Assembly (NCBI RefSeq): GCF_004123905.1
Contig: NZ_MZXW01000038.1
Coordinates: 1 to 64,000 of the forward strand
Length of the DNA stretch: 64,000 nt
Source: Bradyrhizobium betae
GTDB lineage: Bacteria > Pseudomonadota > Alphaproteobacteria > Rhizobiales > Xanthobacteraceae
Direction: 5' to 3'
The position numbers and the translations under genes are program-made. Below are positions 53,242 to 62,081 of the stretch, in pieces. The notes below the pieces were generated by a model, which had not been told where the DNA came from, did no database searches, and saw nothing but the letters and a program-made list of their open reading frames with translations. Each line of letters opens with the position of its first letter. The first letter of the stretch is position 1.

Positions 53242-53247
53242 AGGCAA

Positions 53248-54462
53248 ATGGCGATCTTAGCGGAAGATTCGGCTACCATGAGCGAGACTGCGTCTGCGCG
53301 GATCACTCGGCACGCGGGCATTCTTTCCGGCCAGCTTCGCTCGCTCGCGACAACTCTTTTCCCGCCTTCGGCGAGCAAGTCGCTCCGGTCGTTCACCTCT
53401 GGAGAGGTTGCGCGAATTGCGGGCGTGTCCGATGGGTACCTTCGGCAGCTCTCTCTTGACGGACTTGGACCAACCCCAGCGACAGGAACCGGGGGGCGAC
53501 GGTCTTACACTCTGGGTCAGATTCATGAGTTGCGCGAGTATCTAGCCACTGCGCGGCCGCGCGAAGCAATGGAATTCCTTCCGCGCCGGCGCCCAGGCGA
53601 CAAGCTCCAAATCATCACCGTCGCAAACTTCAAAGGCGGCTCCGCCAAGACGACGACGGCATTGTATCTGTCGCAATACCTCGCCCTTGCCGGCTTTCGG
53701 GTCCTCGCGATTGACCTCGATCCGCAAGCTTCGCTTTCAGCAATGTTCGGGTACCAACCCGAGTTTGACATTGGGGCGAACGAAACCCTGTACGGGGCCA
53801 TCCGATATGACGAACACCGCCGGCCACTGCGCGAGATTGTCCGGCCGACCTATTTTGACGGGATAGGGCTCGTTCCAGGCAATCTCGAGCTTATGGAGTT
53901 TGAGCACACTACGCCTCGAGCAATGGTCGAGCGGCGAGAACGCGGACACGACCTGTTCTTTCGCCGCGTCGCCAGTGCCATCGACCAGGTTGCAGACGAA
54001 TACGACGTCATTGTTATCGACTGCCCACCCCAACTTGGTTACCTGACCATGGGCGCGCTAAACGCGGCGACCGCTATGCTCGTGACCATCCATCCGCAGA
54101 TGGTCGATGTCGCATCCATGAGCCAATTTCTTCTCATGACGTCGGATCTCATGTCCGTCATCGAAGAAGCTGGCGGGCGCCTCGATCACGATTTCATCCG
54201 GTATGTCATCACGCGTCACGATCCCAATGACGTGCCTGAGGCTCAAATCGTGGCTCTCCTCCGCACCCTCTTTGGTTCAGATGTGCTCCAGGCGACTGTG
54301 TGGAAATCGACCGCGATCGCCAATGCTGGTCTCACCAAGCAATCACTTTATGAGCTGGAGCGCGGCGCCGTAGGGCGGGGCGCCTACGACCGGGCATTAG
54401 AATCGGTCGACGCGGTCAATGCCGAAATCGCGCAACTTCTTAAGAAGGTGTGGGGTCGATGA
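53248..54462 (+). CDS. repA: RepA partition ATPase of repABC
   Basis: 404-residue ParA-type ATPase with an N-terminal helix-turn-helix (FTSGEVARIAGVSDGYLRQL) that binds the operator. The deviant Walker A is FKGGSAKTT, with AIDLDPQASLSAMFGY and VIDCPPQLGYLTMGALNAA as the other Walker motifs. The ATG at 53248 has GAGAAGG upstream; TTG 53236 and ATG 53278 are alternatives. With RepB and parS it segregates the plasmid, and with RepB it represses the operon. It overlaps repB by ATGA. Confidence 0.95.
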   Translation: MAILAEDSATMSETASARITRHAGILSGQLRSLATTLFPPSASKSLRSFTSGEVARIAGVSDGYLRQLSLDGLGPTPATGTGGRRSYTLGQIHELREYLATARPREAMEFLPRRRPGDKLQIITVANFKGGSAKTTTALYLSQYLALAGFRVLAIDLDPQASLSAMFGYQPEFDIGANETLYGAIRYDEHRRPLREIVRPTYFDGIGLVPGNLELMEFEHTTPRAMVERRERGHDLFFRRVASAIDQVADEYDVIVIDCPPQLGYLTMGALNAATAMLVTIHPQMVDVASMSQFLLMTSDLMSVIEEAGGRLDHDFIRYVITRHDPNDVPEAQIVALLRTLFGSDVLQATVWKSTAIANAGLTKQSLYELERGAVGRGAYDRALESVDAVNAEIAQLLKKVWGR

Positions 54463-55478
54463 GCAAACGTACTGACACGATCAAGAGCCTTTTCACGGCC
54501 CCGCAATCAAGTGCGTTGTCAGCTGACAACATGCCCGCTGCCTTGCCGCGGGTCTCGTCGGGCTCGGTTCGCTCCTTGAAAGACTCTTTCTCGGAGGTTG
54601 AGAAAGAGAACGAGGAGCTTCGCGAAAGAATTGCATCTGGGGCTGTGATACTTGAAATCGACCCCTCGCTCGTCGATCCGTCACCGCTGGCCGACCGTTT
54701 TCGCGATCAGGATGATAGCTCGTTCGAAGCGCTCAAACAGTCGATCGCACAGCGTGGCCAAGAGGTGCCCATTCTCGTTCGGGAGCATCCTGAAGCGAAA
54801 GGGCGCTATCAGAGCGCCTATGGTCATCGCCGCGTCCGCGCCACGCGCGAACTAGGTATTTCCGTCAAAGCGATTCTGCGACCGTTGTCAGATGAAGCGC
54901 TTGTCGTGGCGCAAGGCCTCGAGAACGCACCGCGCGAAGATTTGAGTTTCATTGAGCGCGCCAGCTTCGCGATGCATATCGAGGATGCCGGGCATAGCCG
55001 CTCAGTCGTGCAGGATGCGTTGTCGGTTGATCGGGCGGAGGCCTCGAAACTTCTTGCCGTGGCTCGATCGGTTCCTGCCGAGGTTATTCAAGCAATCGGG
55101 AAAGCTCCGAAAGTGGGCCGCGGCCGCTGGCAGTCATTCGCTGAATTGATCAAGGATTCGGCGGCGCTCAAACGTGTCAGAGCGGCGATCGCCGAACCTA
55201 AATTTGCAGAGCGCGAAACCGACGCACGATTTCTTGCAGCATTCTCCGCAGCAACCCGTCCATCTCGCGGGGAGCCCCGGAAAGAGCCGGACGAGAAGCC
55301 GGTCTTTTCCGTGTCCGGGGATAAGATTGCGCACGTGCGTCAGGCCGAGCGCGAATTGAAGCTTACCATCGACAAGAATGTCTCGACGACATTCGCGGCA
55401 TTTCTTGTGGACCAACTCCCGGCCCTGTTCGACGCCTTTTCCAAGAAGAGCAGTGGTCAGGAAAATACCGAGGCCTGA
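54459..55478 (+). CDS. repB: RepB partition protein of repABC
   Basis: 339-residue ParB-type centromere-binding protein: LVDPSPLADRF, then QRGQEVPILVREHP and YGHRRVRATRELG (the G-H-R-R box), and a helix-turn-helix around ENAPREDLSFIERASFAMHI and SVDRAEASKLLAVARS. It starts inside the repA stop (ATGA). A fourth parS palindrome lies within its first codons (54515-54530, read as LSADN). Confidence 0.95.
   Translation: MSKRTDTIKSLFTAPQSSALSADNMPAALPRVSSGSVRSLKDSFSEVEKENEELRERIASGAVILEIDPSLVDPSPLADRFRDQDDSSFEALKQSIAQRGQEVPILVREHPEAKGRYQSAYGHRRVRATRELGISVKAILRPLSDEALVVAQGLENAPREDLSFIERASFAMHIEDAGHSRSVVQDALSVDRAEASKLLAVARSVPAEVIQAIGKAPKVGRGRWQSFAELIKDSAALKRVRAAIAEPKFAERETDARFLAAFSAATRPSRGEPRKEPDEKPVFSVSGDKIAHVRQAERELKLTIDKNVSTTFAAFLVDQLPALFDAFSKKSSGQENTEA
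54515..54530. promoter_or_regulatory. parS: parS palindrome 4, inside repB
   Basis: GTTGTCAGCTGACAAC embedded in the repB coding sequence 56 bases after its start. It may couple RepB binding to operon expression. Confidence 0.85.
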
Positions 55479-55518
55479 CGGTCTCGTCCCGTAAACACGA
55501 ACCAGGAGCAGACAAGGC

Positions 55519-55574
55519 AAAAGAAAAAGGCCCCCGAAACGGAGTTCCGGAAGCCCTTCTCTTCAAGTTTGGCG
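55519..55574 (-). ncRNA. repABC antisense RNA (ctRNA)
   Basis: In the repB-repC gap, minus strand. A -35-like TTGACT lies at 55604-55609, with a weak -10 near 55581-55586. Transcription from about 55574 would end at a hairpin of two 12-base arms (55544-55555 and 55529-55540, including three G-U pairs) with a 3-base loop, followed by TTTTTCTTTT. The size of about 55 nt fits the incompatibility RNAs that repress RepC in known repABC plasmids. Confidence 0.7.
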
Positions 55575-55675
55575 ACTGACAGAGAATCACTTTCGCGAAT
55601 CGCAGTCAAGAGTTTCTACGCGATTTTATCGTCGTTTCGGCGAGCGGATTTTCTTTGCCCAACTGAGGCAAAGAC

Positions 55676-56908
55676 ATGCAGTCACACTCTCCAACGACGC
55701 CCTTTGGGCGGCGATCGCTGACGCTTGCCCATGTGGCAAGCCAGATGGTCGCAACCGAACGTCCTCCCGAAAAGATCGTCCACAAATGGAAGATCTTCCA
55801 CGCCATCTGCACGGCACGGCCGCGCCTTGGGGTGTCGGAGCGCGCGCTCTCGGTGCTAAACGCGCTCTTAACCTTCCATCCGGAGACCGCGCTGACAGGG
55901 GAGGATGATCTGATTGTCTTCCCCTCGAACCATCAGCTCGCTCGGCGAGCGCACGGCATGCCGGCATCGACCCTGCGACGCCACCTCGCTGTGCTGGTCG
56001 ACGCGGGGCTAATCGTTCGGCGCGACAGTCCAAATGGCAAGCGATATGCGCGAAAGGACGATGCTGGCGAAATCGAGCTCGCGTTCGGCTTCGATCTCTC
56101 ACCGCTTGTCGTGCGCTCGGAAGAGTTCGAGATCCTGGCGGCCGATATCGAAGCCGAGGCCCGCGCACTCAAGCTCGTGCGTGAGCGGATTACACTGTGC
56201 CGGCGCGACATCGCGAAGATGATTGCAACTGGCATCGAGGAAGCCGTCCCAACGCGAAGGGGAGGGCAGGGGCCTGCCGATTGGCAGGTCGTGCACGCTG
56301 CCTTCCGCGCGATCGTCGATCAGATTCCGCGCACGGCGACGCGCCAGGAGCTCGAGCCGATCGCCGACGAGTTGTCTCAGCTCGCCGACGACGTGCTCAA
56401 TCTTCTGGAAACACATATCAAATCCAAGAATCCGAGCGCCAATGAGTCCCATTCTGAGCGCCACATACAGAATTCAAATCCAGATGCCCTCATTGATCTT
56501 GAACCTGTCTTTCGAGAAGGCAGGGCGGCGGGAGCTGAGCCAAAGCCTCAACCATCGCGAGTCGGGGAGGGGGCGTATCCATTGGGAATGGTCCTGAGTG
56601 CATGCCCGGACATCGTCGATTATGCGAAGGGTGGGGTTTCGAACTGGCGCGATTTCCTGGCCACAGCGGCCGTTGTACGATCGATGCTGGGGATCAGTCC
56701 GAGCGCCTGGGAGGAGGCGCAAACCGTCCTGGGTGAAACGCAAGCGGCGGTCGTCGTCGCGTGTATCCTGCAGCGCGGGACGGCGATCAATTCCGCTGGC
56801 GGTTATCTGCGCGGTCTGACGCGAAAAGCCGAGGTCGGCGAATTTTCGCTTGGCCCGATCCTGATGGCGCAGATCAATTCTCGCCGGCGAGACAAGCAGC
56901 GGGCGTGA
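55676..56908 (+). CDS. repC: RepC replication initiator
   Basis: 410-residue initiator unique to repABC replicons: FGRRSLTLAHVASQMVATER, then KWKIFHAICTARPRLGVSER, RRAHGMPASTLRRHLAVLVD and the C-terminal SAWEEAQTVLGETQAAVVVA. It starts 197 bases after repB, downstream of the antisense RNA locus. In characterised plasmids the replication origin lies within this gene. Confidence 0.95.
   Translation: MQSHSPTTPFGRRSLTLAHVASQMVATERPPEKIVHKWKIFHAICTARPRLGVSERALSVLNALLTFHPETALTGEDDLIVFPSNHQLARRAHGMPASTLRRHLAVLVDAGLIVRRDSPNGKRYARKDDAGEIELAFGFDLSPLVVRSEEFEILAADIEAEARALKLVRERITLCRRDIAKMIATGIEEAVPTRRGGQGPADWQVVHAAFRAIVDQIPRTATRQELEPIADELSQLADDVLNLLETHIKSKNPSANESHSERHIQNSNPDALIDLEPVFREGRAAGAEPKPQPSRVGEGAYPLGMVLSACPDIVDYAKGGVSNWRDFLATAAVVRSMLGISPSAWEEAQTVLGETQAAVVVACILQRGTAINSAGGYLRGLTRKAEVGEFSLGPILMAQINSRRRDKQRA
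56395..56510. other. Candidate replication origin inside repC
   Basis: A locally AT-rich stretch of repC encoding the poorly conserved linker (residues about 240-280). Its position fits the AT-rich internal origin reported for repABC plasmids; no iteron was seen. Confidence 0.4.
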
Positions 56909-57016
56909 GGCGATGAGGCGCCGTTCCCAGAGCTTGCCTTTTTCGTATGATTGAAGATGCGCGTGCTGACCCGGCTGCTGCGCTGCGTCGACGCAAAGCC
57001 GTTCGGAGAGATCGTC

Positions 57017-57436
57017 ATGGCAAAACACGCCCCAATCGTCCTCACGCCGTTTTTCCAGCCTCGTGATGAAGGCGCCGCGGAGCAACGGATCTACGTGGCG
57101 GGATTCGCGGACGAGGCGGGGGAGGCCTGGGGGACCCTGATTCCGTTGGATGCGGAGATTGTCGAGCACGCCGTTCTGGGACAACAGACATTCACCGTTT
57201 GGTGCAACTCCGACGGTCGCATCCAACCGCAGCCGAGCAGCGATAGTCTGTTTGAGGAGCTTCTGGAGAAAGGCCAGTTGAAGGAGACGCCCCTCGATGA
57301 ACTCGTCGCCGAAGCGATCGAGCAGGGCAAGAATGAATCCAATGAAGACATCCTCGACATGTTCGAGACCCTGCATGAGCGGCTGGTGCGGGCGGAGGGC
57401 ATGATCGCTGACGAAATCGCGCGGCGCAGGCGATGA
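57017..57436 (+). CDS. Hypothetical acidic protein downstream of repC
   Basis: 139 residues starting MAKHAPIVLTPFFQPRDEGA, with GGAGA upstream of ATG 57017. The N-terminal half appears beta-rich (RIYVAGFADEAGEAWGTLIP); the C-terminal half is an acidic helical region (LVAEAIEQGKNESNEDILDM). Not recognised as a named family. It starts 108 bases after repC and may share its transcript. Confidence 0.65.
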   Translation: MAKHAPIVLTPFFQPRDEGAAEQRIYVAGFADEAGEAWGTLIPLDAEIVEHAVLGQQTFTVWCNSDGRIQPQPSSDSLFEELLEKGQLKETPLDELVAEAIEQGKNESNEDILDMFETLHERLVRAEGMIADEIARRRR

Positions 57437-57567
57437 CCCTTCGCGGCGCGCGTGCGCGGTTCAGTGCAGCTTGTACTAACGCGAGCACCGCAACCGCGGG
57501 CGGCCGACACCCGGACCGGTCGATGAACACATAAAAAACCGACGACCGGGCCGCGCTCCGACTAGTC

Positions 57568-57768
57568 TTAAGCTTCGCCGGAGCCGGAAAACAGCGCCGT
57601 CGGTGGCGTCGCGCGCGGCGGCGGGAGGGTCCGACCGCCCGGGGCTCCCGGTTTGCTCTTGAGATCGTATCGATGGGCTAGGTCGAGTAGCCGCCGCTTG
57701 GTGAACGGGTCCGCGTTCTCCGCCAGATCGCGCGCCCGCTGTGCGAAGCCCCTATAAAAGTCTTCCAC
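57568..57768 (-). CDS. Small conserved hypothetical protein
   Basis: 66 residues: MEDFYRGFAQRARDLAENAD followed by PFTKRRLLDLAHRYD and a Pro-rich tail. This resembles a short family widespread in Bradyrhizobium-type genomes. Function unknown. Confidence 0.7.
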   Translation of the reverse strand: MEDFYRGFAQRARDLAENADPFTKRRLLDLAHRYDLKSKPGAPGGRTLPPPRATPPTALFSGSGEA

Positions 57769-57916
57769 GACGCCACCCCCGCAACATCACTTAAAATCGG
57801 ATCTCAACGTGAGACGCGCTCCGCGTCAAGCGGCCTGGTGCATGCGGACAATTTTAGGCGATCTACTTGTGCTCGCGGCGCACGGGGAACTAAGCTGGTC
57901 CCGGCAGGCAAAAATC

Positions 57917-58084
57917 ATGACTCCGCTCTACCTCAGCCGGAAGCTGTGCCCGAAGTGCGGTAAGCCGATGACGGCCGTGCCCGGCCGGCCGCGCTACGTC
58001 TGCGTGGTCTGCGAGGACGATCCGCTGCGCGATCCCGTCGCCCGGAAGTGGGCGGAAAGCCCGCTGCGACCTCCGGCCAAATAA
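57917..58084 (+). CDS. Small zinc-ribbon-like protein
   Basis: 55 residues: MTPLYLSRKLCPKCGKPMTA, then YVCVVCEDDPL and KWAESPLRPP. Two C-x-x-C pairs (CPKC and CVVC) suggest one bound zinc. Similar short proteins are frequent in Bradyrhizobium-type genomes. Divergent from the 66-aa gene. Confidence 0.72.
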   Translation: MTPLYLSRKLCPKCGKPMTAVPGRPRYVCVVCEDDPLRDPVARKWAESPLRPPAK

Positions 58085-58531
58085 CGTTCGAGTTGAATCG
58101 AGTCCGGGTCGGATTGCTGCAGAGGCCGATTGTGCTCACAACCCTCTCCGACGATGGGGAGTGGCACCCCGAACGCCCAGCTTCGTTCCATCGCGCGTGC
58201 CGGCGGAATCATCCCGGACTCGGGGCCGGCATGCCCAGCGACGCTAGCATCTGTTTCACGCCTCGCAGCACGGTCGATCGGAGGGCGAGGTTGCATCCAG
58301 ATGGCGAGTACGTCGCCAGCCTCGTTATCGATCTTGCGCTGGCAACTTCGACAGCTACGCCGAGATGCTGACGATGACGATCCCCATTGCGGTTGATGCG
58401 CGCCGTCTAGGTGACCTAATTAAGGTGAGCTGCATTTTGCTTGCCGCGCCCATTGCCTGAGATCCGAATGGCCGAACGGATTGGGGGCGCCTGTCTTCAT
58501 TCCATGTGTTTTCGCGACGGGCGCACCCATC
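58085..58531. other. Intergenic, no recognised gene
   Basis: About 450 bases. The open frames on both strands look like shadows; no family, repeat or RNA was recognised before the DUF736 leader begins. Confidence 0.45.
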
Positions 58532-58782
58532 AGCGTCCTCGATAAAGGCTGGTCTGACCGAAGGCCGATCCCGCTTCGCGGGCTCTCGATCTTGTCCCTG
58601 CAACGTCCGGCCTCGACTTTCTTCCCCTGGCGCTGCGCACCATTCCTCGCGGTCCAAGAAAGTCGCTCCCGGCCGCCCTTCATTTCATTTCGGCCCTTTG
58701 GGTGCAGGTCGATCGCCTCCGGTCTCACGACCGCCATCGAGGTCGCGATAGGCGCGGCCCGAGAAAACCAAGGAATGAGACA
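58532..58782 (+). ncRNA. Structured leader of DUF736 gene 2
   Basis: Homologue of 46593-46842. Stems: CGACTTTCTT (58614-58623) with AAGAAAGTCG (58656-58665); GGCCG (58671-58675) with CGGCC (58691-58695); and an extra CCCGC-TTC-GCGGG hairpin near 58570-58582. Loops and flanks vary between the copies while the stems persist, and one pair is compensated. Confidence 0.5.
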
Positions 58783-59094
58783 ATGGCTACCATCGGCACC
58801 TTCGCCTCCACGGGCAATGGCTTCTCCGGCGCGATCAAGACGCTCAACCTCAACGTCAAAGCCAAGCTGATCCGCGTCGACACCCCTTCCGACAAGGGAC
58901 CGCACTTCCGCATCTACTCCGGCAACGTCGAGTTGGGCGCGGCCTGGCAGAAGACCGCCAAGGACACCGAGCGCGACTACCTCTCCGTCAAGCTGGACGA
59001 TCCGAGCTTCCCGGCTCCGATCTACGCCACACTGATCGAGGTCGAAGGTGCGGAAGGCCTCCAACTGATCTGGTCCCGGCCGAACCGCGACTGA
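58783..59094 (+). CDS. DUF736 protein (copy 2)
   Basis: 103 residues: MATIGTFASTGNGFSGAIKT, FRIYSGNVELGAAWQKTAKD and LDDPSFPAPIYATLIEVEGA. Close paralogue of the 46843 gene; the two diverge mainly in the first third. It precedes a 47-aa gene. Confidence 0.92.
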   Translation: MATIGTFASTGNGFSGAIKTLNLNVKAKLIRVDTPSDKGPHFRIYSGNVELGAAWQKTAKDTERDYLSVKLDDPSFPAPIYATLIEVEGAEGLQLIWSRPNRD

Positions 59095-59109
59095 AGCTCC
59101 AGGAAGTCG

Positions 59110-59129
59110 GCTCCGCCGCAAGGCGGGGC
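59110..59129 (+). terminator. Hairpin after DUF736 copy 2
   Basis: GCTCCGCC-GCAA-GGCGGGGC, one G-U pair, no T-run. Equivalent to 47175-47196. It may be an attenuator or processing site before the downstream small gene. Confidence 0.5.
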
Positions 59130-59157
59130 CCGCTCCCCTTCCACCGGAGATGCGATC

Positions 59158-59301
59158 ATGACCGTCGACACCATTGAAGAATTGCGCGCCGAGCTGCGCG
59201 AATGCGTGTTCACGCCGGCCGAGCGCAAAGCGCTCGAAGTCGAACTGGCCGAACTCATCCGCCAACGCAACGAAGCGCTCGCAGCCGAGGAGGGGGCATA
59301 A
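59158..59301 (+). CDS. 47-aa helical protein
   Basis: MTVDTIEELRAELRECVFTP followed by AERKALEVELAELIRQRNEA and LAAEEGA, 47 residues with GGAG upstream. Almost entirely amphipathic helix, likely a coiled-coil dimer. It follows DUF736 copy 2 by 63 bases. Its stop codon lies in the loop of a terminator hairpin. Function unknown. Confidence 0.65.
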   Translation: MTVDTIEELRAELRECVFTPAERKALEVELAELIRQRNEALAAEEGA

Positions 59302-59313
59302 GCCCCCCTCCTC
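59287..59313 (+). terminator. Terminator hairpin overlapping a stop codon
   Basis: GAGGAGGGGGC, then ATAA in the loop, then GCCCCCCTCCTC (one bulged base). The TAA stop of the 47-aa gene is in the loop. Confidence 0.6.
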
Positions 59314-59708
59314 CTGCATCTTACGACGCACCGTCGTTACGCGATCAGGATCGATACTTCATGAGCTCGAACACAATCTTCCCGACCATTACGCACAGGT
59401 CGAGCCGGCCAACGACCGGCAACGCCCCCGCGCGGCCTGATCGGTGCCCGCCCGGCGGCAGATCGGCCCCTGTAATGGCGGACTACGCTTCCTATCCGCC
59501 TTGCGATTTCGCGCACGGGCGGATGGAGCCTGACAGGCGTGCTTCCCTAACCCAAAATCCGCCCGCTCGTATTGACTCGCATTGCGAATGGGCGAATCCT
59601 TCCAACAACGCAATTGCCACCGCCAATTTCAGCACTATGAACTTCGGCGCCCCGGCCTTTATCGGCGCCATCTGAGTAAATTCTTTCTGAACAGAAACGG
59701 AGGGGCCG
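59314..59708. other. Intergenic, no recognised gene
   Basis: About 395 bases between the terminator and the TPR gene. It should hold the promoter of the latter; nothing else recognised. Confidence 0.45.
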
Positions 59709-61310
59709 ATGCGCGCGCTCGCCTTGAGAACCGTCTCTCTTCTCGCCCTCGCTATCCTGGGCTCGATCTCCACCACGCCTGCCGCACGCGCGGAGGATGG
59801 GACGGACGAGCAGTTTGGCAAGGTTCACTTCCAGACCTCCTGCAACGAGGTGGCGCAGCGCCGCTTTGACCGCGGGATGCGCTATCAGCACTCGTTCTGG
59901 TATCGGCCTGCGAAAGAGATTTTCGAGGAGACGTTGCAGGCCGATCCGGATTGCGCGATCGCCTATTGGGGCATTGCGCTGAGCCTGCTCTACAATCCGC
60001 ATTTTCCAGCGCCGAAGGAAAATCTCACCGAGGGCCTCGGCGCTCTGCAGAAGGCCAAGGCGCTCGGCGCCAAGAGCGAACGCGAACGTGACTATATCGA
60101 CGCGCTGCTTGCCTTCTATTCGGGCGACGAAAAGACGACGTTTGGTCAACGCGCGCAGGCCTATCTCAAGGCAACCGAAGCCGTCGCCGCGCGCTATCCC
60201 GACGATGACGAGGCGCAGATCGCCTACGCCATCACGCTGAATGTCACGGCGTCACCAAACGACAAGACCTATGCCAACCAGCTCAAGGGCGCTGCCATCT
60301 TGGAGCCGATTTTCAAGCGGCAGCCGCGGCACCCCGGCGTCGCTCATTACCTGATCCACCTCTACGACTATCCGGCGATTGCAGAACGAGGTCTCGACGC
60401 TGCCAAGCGCTATTCCGAGATCGCGCCGGCGGCGCCGCACGCTTTACATATGCCGTCGCACATCTTCACGCGCGTCGGCTACTGGAACGAATCCATCGAC
60501 GCCAATAGCCGCTCCGCCAAGGCTGCCAAGGAGGGCAAGGACCCCAGCGAGCAGCTGCATGCCGACGACTACATGGTCTACGCCCTGCTCCAGCTTGCGC
60601 AGGACAGCCGAGCCCGCGACGTCATCGCGGACATGGTTGCGACCACGGGGTATGCGCCGGCCGTCCGCGCCGGTCCCTACGCGATAGCGGCCAGCCAGGC
60701 GCGCTATATGGTTGAGCGCGGTGATTGGCAGGGAGCTGCCGCGCTGAAGGTCGAGCCGAGCCGGTTTGCCTATGTCGATGCGATCACCTATTTCGCCCGC
60801 GCCCTTGGCGCCGCGCGCTCCGGCAATGCAGACGCAGCAACGGCGGACATCGCCAAGCTGGCGGAGCTGCGGGACAAGCTGCAGCAGGACAAGGACGCCT
60901 ATTGGGCTGAGATCGTCGATATTCAGCGGCAGGTCGCCACAGCCTGGCAGCTCAATGCCCAGGGAAAACAGGAGGACGCGCTGGAAGCGATGCGTCTTGC
61001 CGCCGACGCCGAAGACAAGACCGAAAAATCCATCGTGACGCCGGGACCGCTTGCCCCGGCACGCGAGCTTTACGGGACCATGCTGCTCGAACGCGGCATG
61101 GCAACGGAGGCATTGGTCGCGTTCGAAAGCACCATGCGCAAGGAGCCGAACCGCTTTGGCGCGACGATCGGCGCCGCTCACGCCGCCGAGAAGGCGGGTG
61201 ACGCCGTGAAGGCGCGGCAGTACTACGCAAAGGTCGTCGACATGGCGCGCAATGGCGACTCCTCGCGCGAGGACCTCGCGGCCGCACGAAAGTTCATGGC
61301 TCAGAATTAG
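59709..61310 (+). CDS. Exported tetratricopeptide-repeat protein
   Basis: 533 residues with signal peptide (MRALALRTVSLLALAILGSI, cleaved near ARA). It is followed by repeated helical hairpins of TPR type: FEETLQADPDCAIAYWGIAL, YDYPAIAERGLDAAKRYSEI and ALVAFESTMRKEPNRFGATI. A H-x-P-S-H motif (ALHMPSHIFTRVGYW) stands in the middle. GGAGG precedes the ATG. Probably a periplasmic scaffold; partner unknown. It may be co-transcribed with the next gene, 22 bases downstream. Confidence 0.85.
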   Translation: MRALALRTVSLLALAILGSISTTPAARAEDGTDEQFGKVHFQTSCNEVAQRRFDRGMRYQHSFWYRPAKEIFEETLQADPDCAIAYWGIALSLLYNPHFPAPKENLTEGLGALQKAKALGAKSERERDYIDALLAFYSGDEKTTFGQRAQAYLKATEAVAARYPDDDEAQIAYAITLNVTASPNDKTYANQLKGAAILEPIFKRQPRHPGVAHYLIHLYDYPAIAERGLDAAKRYSEIAPAAPHALHMPSHIFTRVGYWNESIDANSRSAKAAKEGKDPSEQLHADDYMVYALLQLAQDSRARDVIADMVATTGYAPAVRAGPYAIAASQARYMVERGDWQGAAALKVEPSRFAYVDAITYFARALGAARSGNADAATADIAKLAELRDKLQQDKDAYWAEIVDIQRQVATAWQLNAQGKQEDALEAMRLAADAEDKTEKSIVTPGPLAPARELYGTMLLERGMATEALVAFESTMRKEPNRFGATIGAAHAAEKAGDAVKARQYYAKVVDMARNGDSSREDLAAARKFMAQN

Positions 61311-61332
61311 CAAAAGTGCCGCGGTACCTTCC

Positions 61333-61899
61333 ATGCGCCTGACAAGCAAATTCTTTGCGATCAGCACAGCCACCACACTGCTCTGCGCAGCCGCTGCGGT
61401 CTGGATCTTGCGATCTGGTGAACCGGCAAGCGCAACAGCGGCATCCGGCGAGGTCCGCGCGGTGTGGACGGAAACCGAATGGCCTTTCGGCGCAGATCCC
61501 TGGGGTAAAGGAAAAGCGTTCCGCTGCAAGGCCGACGATTGCGGCGGCGAGATCCAACTCTACGTTCGCGCCAAGCTCGGCTTTTGCAATTGCGCCACCG
61601 GCGTCGCCGACGATGGCGACCTCGAGCAAATGGGCGACCTGGCGCTGATTGGCAAGGCAACGCCGATCGGTGCCGGCCGAGAGATCATCGTCGGTCCGAT
61701 GCGCGGCCGCAGCCGGGCCTATCGCGTCGAGGGAAATCGCAACGCCGCGCTCTCACTCGCCTTCAATCAGCGCTGCGACATGGTTGCCGCTACGGCTTTG
61801 GTTGGACCGGGCGCGCCCGCGCCACTGGAGCCGGCGGTGCTGGCGTTCCTCAATAGCGACCGCATGTTGAAATGGGCCGAGATCGCGCTTGGGTTATGA
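61333..61899 (+). CDS. Exported hypothetical protein with a cysteine cluster
   Basis: 188 residues. An N-terminal signal or anchor helix (FFAISTATTLLCAAAAVWIL) is followed by a domain with CKADDCGGEIQLYVRAKLGF then CNCATG. The close cysteines suggest a metal site or disulphides. It follows the TPR gene on the same strand and both are exported, so they may work together. Not recognised as a family. Confidence 0.72.
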   Translation: MRLTSKFFAISTATTLLCAAAAVWILRSGEPASATAASGEVRAVWTETEWPFGADPWGKGKAFRCKADDCGGEIQLYVRAKLGFCNCATGVADDGDLEQMGDLALIGKATPIGAGREIIVGPMRGRSRAYRVEGNRNAALSLAFNQRCDMVAATALVGPGAPAPLEPAVLAFLNSDRMLKWAEIALGL

Positions 61900-62081
61900 C
61901 TCAAAGCAATTTGGCTTACGTCGTTCGCAGAACCATAGGACTTCCTACTCATCGTCAAGGATAACGTCCCTTAGTGGGGTGTGAGCTCCGTCTTGTTTCG
62001 ATTTTGCTGGTCTGGCATCAAGGCCGCGACAGATAGAGCCGCCATCACAGGCAGAGCCGTAATCCTCGAAAGAATGTCAGA

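Larger units (their letters stand above)
51601..53247. other. repABC upstream control region
   Basis: About 1.65 kb before repA with no recognisable protein; the open frames here look spurious. It holds three of the four parS palindromes (51851, 51888, 53068) and an 11-bp inverted repeat just before repA. The last 100 bases are AT-rich (GTTTAATGACTCGTTAACCC), likely the repA promoter. Confidence 0.6.
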
